From the NCBI GenBank assembly GCA_003224055.1, contig QHYE01000068.1, positions 1 to 34,454 on the forward strand: DNA of 34,454 bases. Reading direction: 5' to 3'. Both the position numbers and the translations under genes were made by a program. Under the pieces are notes generated by a model. It did no database searches. It saw only the letters and a list, made by a program, of their open reading frames with translations, and was not told where the DNA came from. This document shows, one piece after another, positions 8,917 to 17,138 of the stretch (its first letter is position 1; each line of letters opens with the position of its first letter). This DNA is from Acidobacteriota bacterium. GTDB taxonomy: Bacteria > Acidobacteriota > Terriglobia > Acidiferrales > UBA7541.

Positions 8917-11337
8917 CTAAAGAGAGACTTTGCGCAGCCGCAATGCGTTGGCAATGACGGAAACGGAGCTGAAGCTCATCGCGGCGCTGGCGAGCATGGG
9001 ACTGAGCAACAAGCCATAAGTTGGATAGAGGACGCCCGCGGCGATGGGAATGCCGATGACGTTGTAGAGGAACGCGAAGAGAAGGTTTTGCTTGATGTTG
9101 CGGACCGTCGCGCGGCTTAGCTTGCGGGCGCGAACGATGCCGCGCAGGTCGCCCTTCACCAGCGTGATACCGGCGTTTTCGATGGCTACGTCGGTGCCGG
9201 TACCCATGGCGATTCCGACGTCGGCTGCGGCTAATGCTGGTGCATCGTTGATTCCGTCGCCAGCCATCGCTACAGCGCGCCCTTGCTTCCTGAGGCGTTG
9301 AATTACCTCTGCCTTCTGTTGTGGCAGGAATTCAGCCTCGATTTCCTGTATGCCGAGGGAGTTTGCAACCAAAGTGGCGGCCTCGCGGCGGTCGCCCGTC
9401 AACATCACAATTTTTACTCCGTCCGCCTGCAGCGCGCGGACTGCTTCTGGAGTGGATTCCTTGATTTGATCCGTCAGCAGGATGGCACCGGCCGCTTTTT
9501 GATTTATGGCGACGTGAACGATGCTGACCGATGAAGCGTTGCTAGTGAGCACTCCCAGTTTTCGCCCGGCCGGTAAATCGACGTCGCGCGATTTAAGGAA
9601 CTTGCCAGTTCCCGCGATCACTTCCAGACCTTCCACGCGGGCCTGCACGCCGGCACCGGGAAAGGATTGGAAATCCGATGCCGTCGCCAAAGGCAAACCT
9701 TTCTCCTGCGCAGCCCTGACGATTGCGCGCGCCAGAGGATGCTCGCTCGATCGTTCAAGACTCGCGGCGAATCGGAGCAAGTCATCGGCCGAGAGTGAGT
9801 TCTCGCCGAAGACCACAACGTTACCAACGCTTGGCTTGCCTTCAGTGAGCGTGCCAGTCTTGTCGATCGCGAGGGTGTCCACTTTGGCAAGGGTTTCAAG
9901 AGCTTCTGCGTTGCGGACGAGAACGCCTGCGTGTGCTCCGCGGCCGACGGCGACCATGATGGACATCGGAGTCGCGAGGCCGAGTGCGCAGGGGCAGGCG
10001 ATGATCAGGACTGCTACTGCTGCGACCAAACCGTTCGCCAGGCGGGGCTCGGGACCAAAAAAGGCCCAACCAAGGAACGCGAGCATCGCGGCCACGACGA
10101 CCGCAGGAACGAAATAGCCGGAAACTTTGTCGGCCAGGCGCTGCATCGGTGCGCGACTGCGCTGGGCTTCGCTGACGAGCTTCACGATTTGCGCCAACAT
10201 GGTTTCACTGCCAACGCGTTCCGCTTCCATCACAAAACTTCCGCTGGTATTCAGCGTGCCGCCGATGACTTTGTCGCCTGCGGTTTTTTCGACCGGCATG
10301 GGTTCGCCAGTAACCATGGATTCATCAACAGCGCTGGCACCTTCGCGAACCACTCCATCGACGGGCACACGCTCGCCGGGGCGAACCCGCAAGCGGTCGC
10401 CGGGCTTTACCTGATCGAGCGCAACATCTTTTTCTGTTCCATCCAGAGCGAGCCGATGGGCTTGCTGGGGCGCGAGATTGAGCAGTGCGCGAATTGCTCC
10501 GCTGGTTCGCTGTCTGGCGCGCAATTCCAGAACTTGCCCCAGCAGGACCAGCGTCGTGATCACGGCTGCCGCTTCGAAATAGACTGGGACGGCGCCGTGC
10601 ATGTCCCGATAGGAAGCCGGGAAGAGCCCAGGGACAAGAGTTGCAACAACACTACTTAAATAGGCCGCGCCGGTGCCCAGGCCAATCAACGTGAACATAT
10701 TTGGACTGCGATTTACAAGCGATCCCCAGAAGCGTTGAAAAAACGGCCAGCCTCCCCACAGCACCACGGGCGTAGCAAGAAGGAATTCGATTCCGTTTCT
10801 CACAGTTGGTGCAAGATGCACGCCGAGCGCTTCGCCAAACATGGACAGGAGCAAAAGCGGCAACGACAACGCAGCGCTGATCCAGAAGCGCAGGCGCATG
10901 GAGTCGTATTCGGGATCGGCTTCCACTTCCGCGAAAACATCCATGGGCTCGAGTGCCATGCCGCAGATCGGGCAAGTGCCTGGGCCGATCTGCACGATTT
11001 GCGGATGCATCGGACAGGTGTAGCGCGCAGTCTTCGAGGAAGCACTTGCTGGCGCTGTCGGCCCGGAATGCTTATTTACATCGTCTACCGGCGGGGACGA
11101 ATGATGTTCCATACCGGCCATTCCGGGAGCGGCGAGGGATTTCTCCGGATTCTTTTCGAATCGCTCCGCGCACCGGGCCGAACAGAAGTAGTAGTTCATG
11201 CCCCCGTGCTCGACTTTGGCAGCAGATTTCTGGGGGTCGACCATCATGCCGCAGATGGGGTCCTTTACCTTCGGAGTGGCCGGGAGAACCGGCAAACCGG
11301 GGAGAGGCGGTTTGGGAACGGGAGAGGAATCTGACAT
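8917..11337 (-). CDS. copA: Cu(+)-exporting P1B-type ATPase with YHS and metal-binding N-terminus
   Basis: An 806-residue copper pump. Instead of a classical HMA domain, the N-terminus has a YHS domain (about 24-70: DPICGMMV then [12 protein letters not shown]) and a heavy-metal-binding domain (about 105-130: [18 protein letters not shown]), separated by a Met/His-rich linker. The ATPase core has the transmembrane metal site C448-P-C450, the phosphorylated D492 in DKTGTLT, and GDGIND at 693-698. In the last helices YN and MSFSS give the P1B-1 (monovalent copper) signature. The ATP-driven export would move Cu(+) out of the cytoplasm. A divergent small HMA-like gene begins 73 bases upstream of its start. 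No copper-responsive repressor gene is visible in the window. Confidence 0.94.
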   Translation of the reverse strand: MSDSSPVPKPPLPGLPVLPATPKVKDPICGMMVDPQKSAAKVEHGGMNYYFCSARCAERFEKNPEKSLAAPGMAGMEHHSSPPVDDVNKHSGPTAPASASSKTARYTCPMHPQIVQIGPGTCPICGMALEPMDVFAEVEADPEYDSMRLRFWISAALSLPLLLLSMFGEALGVHLAPTVRNGIEFLLATPVVLWGGWPFFQRFWGSLVNRSPNMFTLIGLGTGAAYLSSVVATLVPGLFPASYRDMHGAVPVYFEAAAVITTLVLLGQVLELRARQRTSGAIRALLNLAPQQAHRLALDGTEKDVALDQVKPGDRLRVRPGERVPVDGVVREGASAVDESMVTGEPMPVEKTAGDKVIGGTLNTSGSFVMEAERVGSETMLAQIVKLVSEAQRSRAPMQRLADKVSGYFVPAVVVAAMLAFLGWAFFGPEPRLANGLVAAVAVLIIACPCALGLATPMSIMVAVGRGAHAGVLVRNAEALETLAKVDTLAIDKTGTLTEGKPSVGNVVVFGENSLSADDLLRFAASLERSSEHPLARAIVRAAQEKGLPLATASDFQSFPGAGVQARVEGLEVIAGTGKFLKSRDVDLPAGRKLGVLTSNASSVSIVHVAINQKAAGAILLTDQIKESTPEAVRALQADGVKIVMLTGDRREAATLVANSLGIQEIEAEFLPQQKAEVIQRLRKQGRAVAMAGDGINDAPALAAADVGIAMGTGTDVAIENAGITLVKGDLRGIVRARKLSRATVRNIKQNLLFAFLYNVIGIPIAAGVLYPTYGLLLSPMLASAAMSFSSVSVIANALRLRKVSL

Positions 11338-11398
11338 GGCTCAATATTAGATGAATTGAGGTTGCATCCGGCTATGTCTCGGAATTCGCGGCGGCTGG

Positions 11399-11404
11399 TA
11401 TAAT
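11399..11404 (+). promoter_or_regulatory. Perfect -10 box six bases before an ATG
   Basis: TATAAT (11399-11404) is separated from the ATG at 11411 by only six bases, and no recognisable -35 is seen 16-18 bases upstream. The geometry places transcription initiation at or next to the start codon, predicting a leaderless mRNA. Confidence 0.5.
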
Positions 11405-11410
11405 GCCGCC

Positions 11411-11632
11411 ATGACACTCGTCGAGGTTACCTACGAAGTGCAGTCTCCACTTACGCCGGAGCAGCTCCGCAGGCTCGGCGAATTCGCAAACACCTACGGC
11501 TTGCGCCGATTCCGGGTCGACGAAGCGAACAACCAATTGTCATTTGAATATGACGCGTCGCGATTGCGCGAGACGCAGGTCGAGCACGTGCTGGCGCAAG
11601 CGCGAATCGCGGTGAATCGCAAGGTCAACTAG
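11411..11632 (+). CDS. Small HMA-like protein lacking the CxxC metal site
   Basis: A 73-residue protein. Predicted order is strand (VEVTYEV), helix (TPEQLRRLGEFANTYG), strand (RRFRVD), strand (NQLSFEYDAS), helix (ETQVEHVLAQA), strand (RIAVNR), the beta-alpha-beta-beta-alpha-beta plan of heavy-metal-associated (Atx1/CopZ) domains. The FEYD segment and its position resemble the V-x-Y-D of HMA proteins. The loop that should hold CxxC has no cysteine; there is none in the whole protein. It is divergent from the copper ATPase. It may be a degenerate metallochaperone, a regulator of the pump, or an unrelated ferredoxin-like fold. The gene itself is likely real given the TATAAT in front. Confidence 0.65.
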   Translation: MTLVEVTYEVQSPLTPEQLRRLGEFANTYGLRRFRVDEANNQLSFEYDASRLRETQVEHVLAQARIAVNRKVN

Positions 11633-12180
11633 ATGGGCAGTTTTCGTGGATTAGATTCGAGTCGATAGGGCGAAAAAGCGGATCGCATTTACGTCGGCGG
11701 GACAAAAAAGTGGGGCCCCCGCTTGGGAACCGAGAGCCCCGGAAGGCGCGTTCCGTTGCTGGCGTCGTTTTCACACCAGCGCGTGGGGTCATCCATCCTA
11801 GCTTCCCTCTCAGAGGCAGGTGGGAACGATCTGCAAAAAGTGACAAGCAAGCCCCTTCCCCCTCGCTTGTCTCTCTTTACATCTCGTCATGTGGAACGCG
11901 CCCACGCCTGCCCTATTGCACGGCCTGCACCAATGTATTTCCCGGGCTAGTCGCCGTTAAGTTGCTTCTTATCTTTACGTTGATTCGTTCGTTCGAACAC
12001 GCAACCGCGCCAAATCCGTCCTCTTGATTCATATTGGAACTGCTTGCAGTCTGAAAGGGGAAGGCCGCTCAGACTTGCGTCGCCAATTCTCCCACTGAGC
12101 TGGTTCTAGAACCCGGGTAACGGTATTCGCAGGCTTTGCGAGCTATCGGTTTTTTTCCCCCGTGCCTACAGAATGCATCC
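11633..12180. other. 548-base stretch without a convincing gene
   Basis: Open frames exist on both strands (for example 11710-12027 plus, 11625-11846 minus) but neither resembles a protein family or has a ribosome site. Features seen: a GC-rich block near 11712-11750 with a GGGGCCCC core, and the dyad AGTCTGA (12048-12054) / TCAGACT (12069-12075). Base composition turns pyrimidine-rich around 11850-11880. It may hold an untranslated leader, a small RNA or decayed sequence; nothing firm can be assigned. Confidence 0.5.
12048..12075. repeat. Inverted repeat in gene-poor region
   Basis: AGTCTGA and TCAGACT are exact complements across a 14-base loop, and flanking GC pairs extend the stem past one bulged base. 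It lies about 105 bases upstream of the Cys-rich protein start. There is no U-run after it, so it is not a clear terminator. Confidence 0.35.
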
Positions 12181-12507
12181 ATGCCACGGCCATTCCGCAA
12201 TGGTGTTCGTCGGTGGATCTTCACTCGCAAACTAGTTTGCGCGGCAGTAGCGCTCTTCGCCTGCTCCGCCACCGTTCTGGCGGACACCCCGGCGCTGCTT
12301 TGCAGAATCCGTGTGAGCGGATGCTACTGCCATTGCGCGGAATCGCATTTGAGTACTGGGTGCGTGAAGATGTGCGATTCGAAGAAATTCGCGTCGCGCT
12401 GGTGGACGAAGACTTGCGCCAAACCCCACATGCAAACGCCAGCCAATAATTCGAACGCCGGCCCGCGATTCCCGCACCCGGGGCGCGCAGAGCATGCCCA
12501 GCGTTAA
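12181..12507 (+). CDS. Small cysteine-rich secreted protein of unknown function
   Basis: A 108-residue protein from the ATG at 12181. The signal peptide is clear: basic RNGVRRWIFTRK, hydrophobic LVCAAVALFACSATVLA, with cleavage expected after A34. The mature chain has seven cysteines at 41, 48, 50, 52, 61, 65 and 79, including a CYCHC cluster and G-C-x3-C, then SRWW and a Pro/Asn-rich tail. The spacing suggests disulfides or a metal site, but I recognise no named family. The opposite strand has an overlapping frame without such features, so the plus-strand reading is preferred. No Shine-Dalgarno sequence is visible. It converges on the glycosyltransferase at 12559. Confidence 0.6.
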   Translation: MPRPFRNGVRRWIFTRKLVCAAVALFACSATVLADTPALLCRIRVSGCYCHCAESHLSTGCVKMCDSKKFASRWWTKTCAKPHMQTPANNSNAGPRFPHPGRAEHAQR

Positions 12508-12558
12508 AATTAGTTTTAAGTTTTTGGTTCCAAGCAATGAGTTCGGGTGTGCTGCGCC

Positions 12559-13746
12559 CTACAAAGCGCGAGTAGCGGAGTGTGCGGGCTTTGATGGAGG
12601 AGAATCGGCAGAGGTTTCGCCGAGGAGCTTTGCGAGAATTTCCGGGATTTCAAAGATGGCGCGGTTTTCCTGCGCCGCCACATTTTTCCTGAACTCGGCC
12701 AGGTCTGCAGGCTCGAGCATCCGCCGAACTCCGGCGACCACCTCTCGAAAACTCTTCAGCACGATGCCCACACGCTTCTCTTTGACCCATTCTGCGTTGT
12801 AGCGCTCTTGCGGAAGCGTCCACGCATTGCATTCGATCAGCACTGGGAGTTTCCGGACCATGGCTTCCGCAATGCTGCCGGGGCCGGGCTTGCCGATCAA
12901 AAAATCTGCGGCATGCATCAATTTGTGCACTTCCTTTGTGAAGCCAATAATGTGTACGGGCATTTTCCACGGGCGAGCACGCAGCTTTGCGGCCAACTCT
13001 TCGTTGCGGCCGCAGATCAGCATGAGCTGCAGCGGCAGATTCGCGGCGTCCAAGCGGTCGGTGATGTCATACATGACTTTCGAACCATGCCCGCCGAAGA
13101 GAACGATTGCCGTAGCGAGATCTGGGCGCAGCCCCATCTGTTTGCGCAGCTCCGCCACATCGTAATTTTCGGCCACGTAGAAATCGGGGCGCAGGATCAT
13201 TCCTGAGGTTCGAAAGATATGAGAGTCGTCGTGTCCAAGTGCGCGAGCCTGCTCGGCGGCCTTTTCTGTCCCGGCAATGACGTATTGCTCCGAGATGGGC
13301 TCAATCCAAAAGCGCGGCGGAAAGTCTGCCAGGTCTGTGATGAGAGTGACAAAGGGACGGCCGGGGTAGACGTTCGTCCAGCTCTCACAGATCTGTCGAT
13401 TGAAATGGGGAATCACGGAAACGAGAAGGTCTGCCGGATGAGCGCGCCAGAACCTTTCGAGCAAACGGACTAACGGCCGATGAAACAGACGGATGGCTGT
13501 CTGCAGCACGCGAAGGAGGCCGGTGCTGCCGAGCGTCCAGCCATTTTGCAGCAAAATGTTGTACTGCTGCTGGATGCGGATTCCCGTGAGCTTGCGCAAC
13601 ACATCGAGCCGGTCCGTGAGGTCCTGAAACTGGATGAGCTCGATCTGCCAGTCGCGCTTTTGTTCCGAAACGATGGTTTGCAGGGCTACGGCGGCATTGC
13701 GATGTCCCCCGCCGCCGTCGTGGAAAACGACGTGCACTCTTTTCAT
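12559..13746 (-). CDS. MGDG-synthase-like glycosyltransferase (GT28 type)
   Basis: A 395-residue GT-B enzyme of the monogalactosyldiacylglycerol synthase / MurG superfamily. The N-terminal acceptor domain begins MKRVHVVFHDGGGGHRNAA, with the glycine-rich GGGGH loop at residues 11-15. The C-terminal donor domain has IVLFGGHGSKVM, LMLICGRNEELAAKL and IGKPGPGSIAEAMVRKLPVL, the usual nucleotide-sugar site. HFNRQICESW and VTLITDLADF are also MGDG-synthase-like. It would transfer a hexose from UDP- or another NDP-sugar to diacylglycerol or a related lipid on the inner membrane. The start at 13746 was chosen because a 36-residue upstream extension is unlike the family. It diverges from a PHP-PAP2 pair. 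Confidence 0.82.
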   Translation of the reverse strand: MKRVHVVFHDGGGGHRNAAVALQTIVSEQKRDWQIELIQFQDLTDRLDVLRKLTGIRIQQQYNILLQNGWTLGSTGLLRVLQTAIRLFHRPLVRLLERFWRAHPADLLVSVIPHFNRQICESWTNVYPGRPFVTLITDLADFPPRFWIEPISEQYVIAGTEKAAEQARALGHDDSHIFRTSGMILRPDFYVAENYDVAELRKQMGLRPDLATAIVLFGGHGSKVMYDITDRLDAANLPLQLMLICGRNEELAAKLRARPWKMPVHIIGFTKEVHKLMHAADFLIGKPGPGSIAEAMVRKLPVLIECNAWTLPQERYNAEWVKEKRVGIVLKSFREVVAGVRRMLEPADLAEFRKNVAAQENRAIFEIPEILAKLLGETSADSPPSKPAHSATRAL

Positions 13747-13909
13747 TGGCCCGATTCTGACACAGGGAATGAGCATTCGACCAGAGCACACTGCATGCCA
13801 TGTGGATAAGCTACTAAGCCTCTTGTGTTCAATAAGTTCCATGGACACATTCATATAGATTTCGTGACTTCTTCATAGACTGTTCATATCTGTAGCCGAA
13901 GATGGAGTC

Positions 13910-14794
13910 ATGCGATGCGACCTCCATGTTCACTCGATCGCCTCCGGAATGTTCACCGCGCCGGTTCTGGACCGGATTTGCCGGGAGTCGTACAGCGACC
14001 CCAGGGAAGTCTATAACCGACTGAAACGCCTGGGGATGTCCATCGTTACGCTGACCGACCATGACTCCATTGAGGGAGCAGAAGTTCTCCGCCGGCACCC
14101 GGACTTCTTCCTGAGCGAAGAGGTCACCGTTCGAATGCCCAGCGGCACGGAGATGCACCTGGGCGTTTATGGCCTGACCGAGCGCGACCACGTGGAAATC
14201 CAGCGCCGCCGAACCGACTTCATCGCCCTGCTGATGTACCTCACGGAACGGAAACTGTTCTTCAGCGCGAACCACATCTTCTCGGGGCTCACGGGGCGAC
14301 GCGAGGCTCAAGATTATCGGTGGTTTGAATCGTACGTGCCTGCGTTCGAAACGCGGAATGGACAGATGTGGCCGGAAGCAAACGCCAGCGCCACGAGGCT
14401 TGCAGCGCGTCTGGGAAAAATTGCCATTGCAGGCAGCGATTCGCACACCATCGCCGGACTGGGGCGAACCTATACCGAAGTGCCGGGTGCACGAACCGCG
14501 AAGGAGTTCCTGGCGGGCTTGCGCGCGGGCCAGGGACGCATCCAGGGAGAGCACGGGAGTTGCCTGAAGCTCACGCTGGACGTGTACAGCATCGTGAAAT
14601 CGCTCTTTTACGATAAGCCGTGGACTCTCCTGGCTTCGCCGCTGGCAGTACTGGTTCCGGCATTCACTCTGAATCACTGGATCCACGAAATTCGTTTCTG
14701 CCAGAAATGGACTGCTCAGCTGAAGAGCGGCGAAAGGCGCCGGCGAATGTTGTGGGACATGGATTCGAGTTTCGAGGCCAACTGGGCAAGTTGA
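13910..14794 (+). CDS. PHP-domain metal-dependent phosphoesterase
   Basis: A 294-residue protein with the full PHP metal-site series: DLHVHS at residues 4-9, TDHDSIEGA, a mid-protein Glu in LSEEV, ANHIFSG, and the terminal GSDSHT. Family members hydrolyse phosphoesters such as nucleotides or histidinol phosphate; this one has no attached polymerase domain. The C-terminal ~90 residues include a possible membrane-associated hydrophobic stretch (WTLLASPLAVLVPAFTL) and a basic region, not standard for stand-alone PHP enzymes. GGAG lies a few bases before the start. The PAP2 gene begins nine bases after its stop, so the two are co-transcribed, and both are phosphatases. Confidence 0.85.
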   Translation: MRCDLHVHSIASGMFTAPVLDRICRESYSDPREVYNRLKRLGMSIVTLTDHDSIEGAEVLRRHPDFFLSEEVTVRMPSGTEMHLGVYGLTERDHVEIQRRRTDFIALLMYLTERKLFFSANHIFSGLTGRREAQDYRWFESYVPAFETRNGQMWPEANASATRLAARLGKIAIAGSDSHTIAGLGRTYTEVPGARTAKEFLAGLRAGQGRIQGEHGSCLKLTLDVYSIVKSLFYDKPWTLLASPLAVLVPAFTLNHWIHEIRFCQKWTAQLKSGERRRRMLWDMDSSFEANWAS

Positions 14795-14803
14795 GGTGAC
14801 GCC

Positions 14804-15355
14804 ATGGCGGTGGCACGCAGCGTCTGGGGATACATCGAACTCCGCGATCAGCGCTTGATGCGGAGGATGAACCGCTGGCGCGCACCGCGCTGGTTTCGGA
14901 TCTGGATGATTGCCGCGACTCGGATGGGGGACGGCTGGATCTGGTACGGACTCGGAATCATGCTTTTTTTCTTTGGCGGACCGCAGCGGTACTCGGCAGT
15001 CTGCGCGGCCGGCACCGCAGCGGTTGCGGGGATTTTTGTTTTCAAGGCGCTGAAGAAGCTCAGCCACCGCCTCCGGCCCCGCCAGATCGAGCCGCACTGC
15101 TGGTCGAAGATATTGCCTCCCGATCAATTCTCCTTTCCATCGGGCCATGCGATGACGGCATTTTCCATCGCGCTGGTCTTGAGCTATTTCTATCCCGCGC
15201 TGGAAGGAGCGCTGTTTTTCCTGGCGCTTAGCATTGCGTTGTCCCGCATCGTGCTGGGGATGCATTTCCTCAGCGACGTGCTCGCCGGAATGGTCCTCGG
15301 TGTGACGCTGGGATGCTCCTCGATCACGGCTTTCTCCTCCTTCGGCCTCTTGTAG
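14804..15355 (+). CDS. PAP2-family membrane phosphatase
   Basis: A 183-residue lipid phosphatase with the three PAP2 signatures: KKLSHRLRP (motif 1, K-x6-RP), PSGHA (motif 2) and SRIVLGMHFLSDV (motif 3, SR-x5-H-x3-D). About five membrane helices are visible. Likely substrates are phosphatidic acid, phosphatidylglycerophosphate or undecaprenyl pyrophosphate; sequence does not decide. GAGGTGA precedes the ATG. It is directly downstream of the PHP gene and opposite an MGDG-synthase-like glycosyltransferase, where making diacylglycerol from phosphatidic acid would supply that enzyme's acceptor. That link is inference. Confidence 0.9.
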   Translation: MAVARSVWGYIELRDQRLMRRMNRWRAPRWFRIWMIAATRMGDGWIWYGLGIMLFFFGGPQRYSAVCAAGTAAVAGIFVFKALKKLSHRLRPRQIEPHCWSKILPPDQFSFPSGHAMTAFSIALVLSYFYPALEGALFFLALSIALSRIVLGMHFLSDVLAGMVLGVTLGCSSITAFSSFGLL

Positions 15356-15491
15356 TCGAGCAAGGTTCATCCATTCTGTTCTGTTGTTTGCTTGCGGATA
15401 GAAGTTGCGACATTGCGGAAGTCTTCGCATCCCAAGAGATAATTCGGCACACGCAACGGAATTGGAAATCGAGGAATGTGTTCAAGCCCTG

Positions 15492-15497
15492 TATAGT
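15492..15497 (+). promoter_or_regulatory. -10-like box just upstream of the UbiA-type gene
   Basis: TATAGT ends seven bases before the ATG at 15505, with no good -35 at standard distance. The GGGG between them might instead be a weak ribosome site, so a leaderless transcript is only one reading. Confidence 0.4.
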
Positions 15498-15504
15498 GGG
15501 GCAA

Positions 15505-16440
15505 ATGTCAGAGACGACCGTAACGCTTCCCGGAGAAAAGAGCCGGCGGCAACACGTTTCAGGCTTGAGTTTTCTGATCCAAGTGTCCCGGCCCGGTTTG
15601 TGGTCGACTACGGCGATGTTCTACCTTATGCCGCTCGGGCATGCGGACTTCCTGCGTTCGGGCAGGCTGTGGCTGGGATTGTTTTTTGTTTTATTCCCCT
15701 TGGGAATGCTGCTCTACGGCGTTAATGACATCGTTGACACCGAAGGCGATCTCTTGAATCCGCGCAAAGGCACGTTCTTGTTTGGTTCGCGCGGCGCGCG
15801 GGATCAGCTTGCAGCTTTGCGGTGGCAGATTGCCTTCGTACAAATTCCGTTTCTGGCTGCGTTTTACTTCCTCGTTGGGCCACGCATCTTGTGGTGGTAT
15901 GCGACGCTGCTGCTGGCCGTCGGCCTCTACAACGCGCCGCGCTTCGGATGGAAAGGCCGTTCTCCGTTCGATGTGCTGATTCAAGCGAGCTATCTGCTCG
16001 TTTTCGTCCTGAGCAGCTGGCTTAACAGGTCACCGCAGCTCCCCTGCCAAGCCTTCGTATTTGGCGTGCTGTTTGCGATGCATTCGCACGTCTTTGGTGA
16101 AGTGATGGATATCGAACCGGATCGCTTGAGCGGCCGAAGCACGACGGCGACGCTAATCGGCCGAGTGCCCGCTAAACTTTTCATTGCGGGGCTCCTGACC
16201 ATCGAAACGGCTTTAGTCTACTTCTATTTTCGAGACTGGATCATTGCCGGCTTCCTGGCGATCGGCGCTTTGTGGTTTGTTCTGGATGCAGGGGTACTCT
16301 GGAAAAATCGGCCCTACAGCCCGGTGGAAATGCGTCTCTTCCTCTGGGGATGGAACATTGCTGCACTGCTAGGCATATTCTGGAACTGGTCTCACGGCAC
16401 GCTGACGCGCTTGAATCTTTTTTCCGGACTGCAGCAGTGA
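15505..16440 (+). CDS. UbiA-family prenyltransferase
   Basis: A 311-residue integral membrane protein with about eight or nine helices. The first Asp-rich motif is N84-D-I-V-D-T-E-G-D92 (NDxxDxxxD) and the second is in GEVMDIEPDRLSGRSTTATL. Both bind the magnesium-diphosphate of a polyprenyl donor. The aromatic or other acceptor is not evident; quinone, carotenoid/chlorophyll-like and phospho-sugar acceptors all occur in this family. The longer frame back to 15313 overlaps the PAP2 gene and has no UbiA similarity, so ATG 15505 is taken. The stop overlaps the GTG of cutC, indicating coupled translation. Confidence 0.87.
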   Translation: MSETTVTLPGEKSRRQHVSGLSFLIQVSRPGLWSTTAMFYLMPLGHADFLRSGRLWLGLFFVLFPLGMLLYGVNDIVDTEGDLLNPRKGTFLFGSRGARDQLAALRWQIAFVQIPFLAAFYFLVGPRILWWYATLLLAVGLYNAPRFGWKGRSPFDVLIQASYLLVFVLSSWLNRSPQLPCQAFVFGVLFAMHSHVFGEVMDIEPDRLSGRSTTATLIGRVPAKLFIAGLLTIETALVYFYFRDWIIAGFLAIGALWFVLDAGVLWKNRPYSPVEMRLFLWGWNIAALLGIFWNWSHGTLTRLNLFSGLQQ

Positions 16441-17138
16441 AGCGAAGATTCTTGCTCGAAATCAGCGTTGAAACACTGGAGGCGGCGCTGGCCGCTCAGC
16501 GCGGCGGCGCAGATCGTATCGAACTCTGCGGGAACTTGAACATCGGAGGAGTTACGCCCAGCATCGCACTGATGCGGGCGGTACGCGCTCAGCTGCGAAT
16601 TCCTATCTTCGGAATGATCCGGCCGCGTGGAGGAGAGTTCGTCTATTCGGAGGCTGAATTTGCAGAGATGAAGAGCTCCATCGGCGAGGCCAAGCAAGCA
16701 GGAATGGATGGGGTGGTCGCAGGCATTCTGACGAGTGAGGGTTCGGTGGATATGGAGCGAACGAGGGAACTTGTCGCGATGGCGCGGCCTCTTCCCCTGA
16801 CCTTTCATCGTGCGTTCGATGATTGCGGGGATTTGCGCCGAGCACTCGAGGAGGTCATTCCGACTGGCGCGAGCAGAATTCTGACATCCGGTGGCGCCCA
16901 GAGTGCTCTCGAAGGAGCTGCGATACTGGCCGGACTCGTCGCAGCGGCCGGAAACCGCATCACCATCGTTCCCGGCGCCGGGATTAGCGCCTCCAACATT
17001 GCGATGGTCGTGAAGGAAACGAGAGCGAGAGAATTTCACTCCGGACTGGGCACAGTGCTTCCGTACGGAAGCCGTGACTACGAGAGATTCGAAGCCGAAG
17101 TGGGGAAAATGACCGAGCAGATCGCGCGCCTGCCTTAG
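16437..17138 (+). CDS. cutC: CutC family TIM-barrel protein
   Basis: A 233-residue CutC homologue, close to the family's usual length. The N-terminal LLEISVETLEAALAAQRGGADRIELCG, then GGVTPS, PIFGMIRPRGGEFVYS, and FHRAFDD with LTSGGAQSA are the diagnostic blocks. CutC was first linked to copper tolerance in E. coli, but later work questioned this, so the reaction is unknown. The GTG start overlaps the UbiA stop as GTGA; a longer frame from 16272 lies wholly inside the UbiA gene. A copper role would fit a genome neighbourhood containing a copper ATPase about 5 kb away, but the two are not in one operon. Confidence 0.9.
   Translation: MKRRFLLEISVETLEAALAAQRGGADRIELCGNLNIGGVTPSIALMRAVRAQLRIPIFGMIRPRGGEFVYSEAEFAEMKSSIGEAKQAGMDGVVAGILTSEGSVDMERTRELVAMARPLPLTFHRAFDDCGDLRRALEEVIPTGASRILTSGGAQSALEGAAILAGLVAAAGNRITIVPGAGISASNIAMVVKETRAREFHSGLGTVLPYGSRDYERFEAEVGKMTEQIARLP

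Noticed and set aside
11625-11846. 73-residue minus-strand open frame opposite the gene-poor region
   Set aside because: No ribosome site, no family resemblance, and it overlaps the end of the HMA-like gene.
12060-12140. Minus strand contains AGCTCAGTGGGAGA, resembling a tRNA D-arm
   Set aside because: No matching acceptor stem, anticodon stem or T-arm (GGTTCGAATCC-like) could be folded around it.
13829-15430. Long minus-strand frame of 533 codons
   Set aside because: It is antisense to the PHP and PAP2 genes, whose plus-strand products have full active-site motifs; the antisense product is low-complexity Arg/His/Gln-rich.
15313-15504. Extended N-terminus for the UbiA-family protein
   Set aside because: The extra 64 residues overlap the PAP2 gene, contain many cysteines in non-membrane sequence, and are unlike UbiA proteins.
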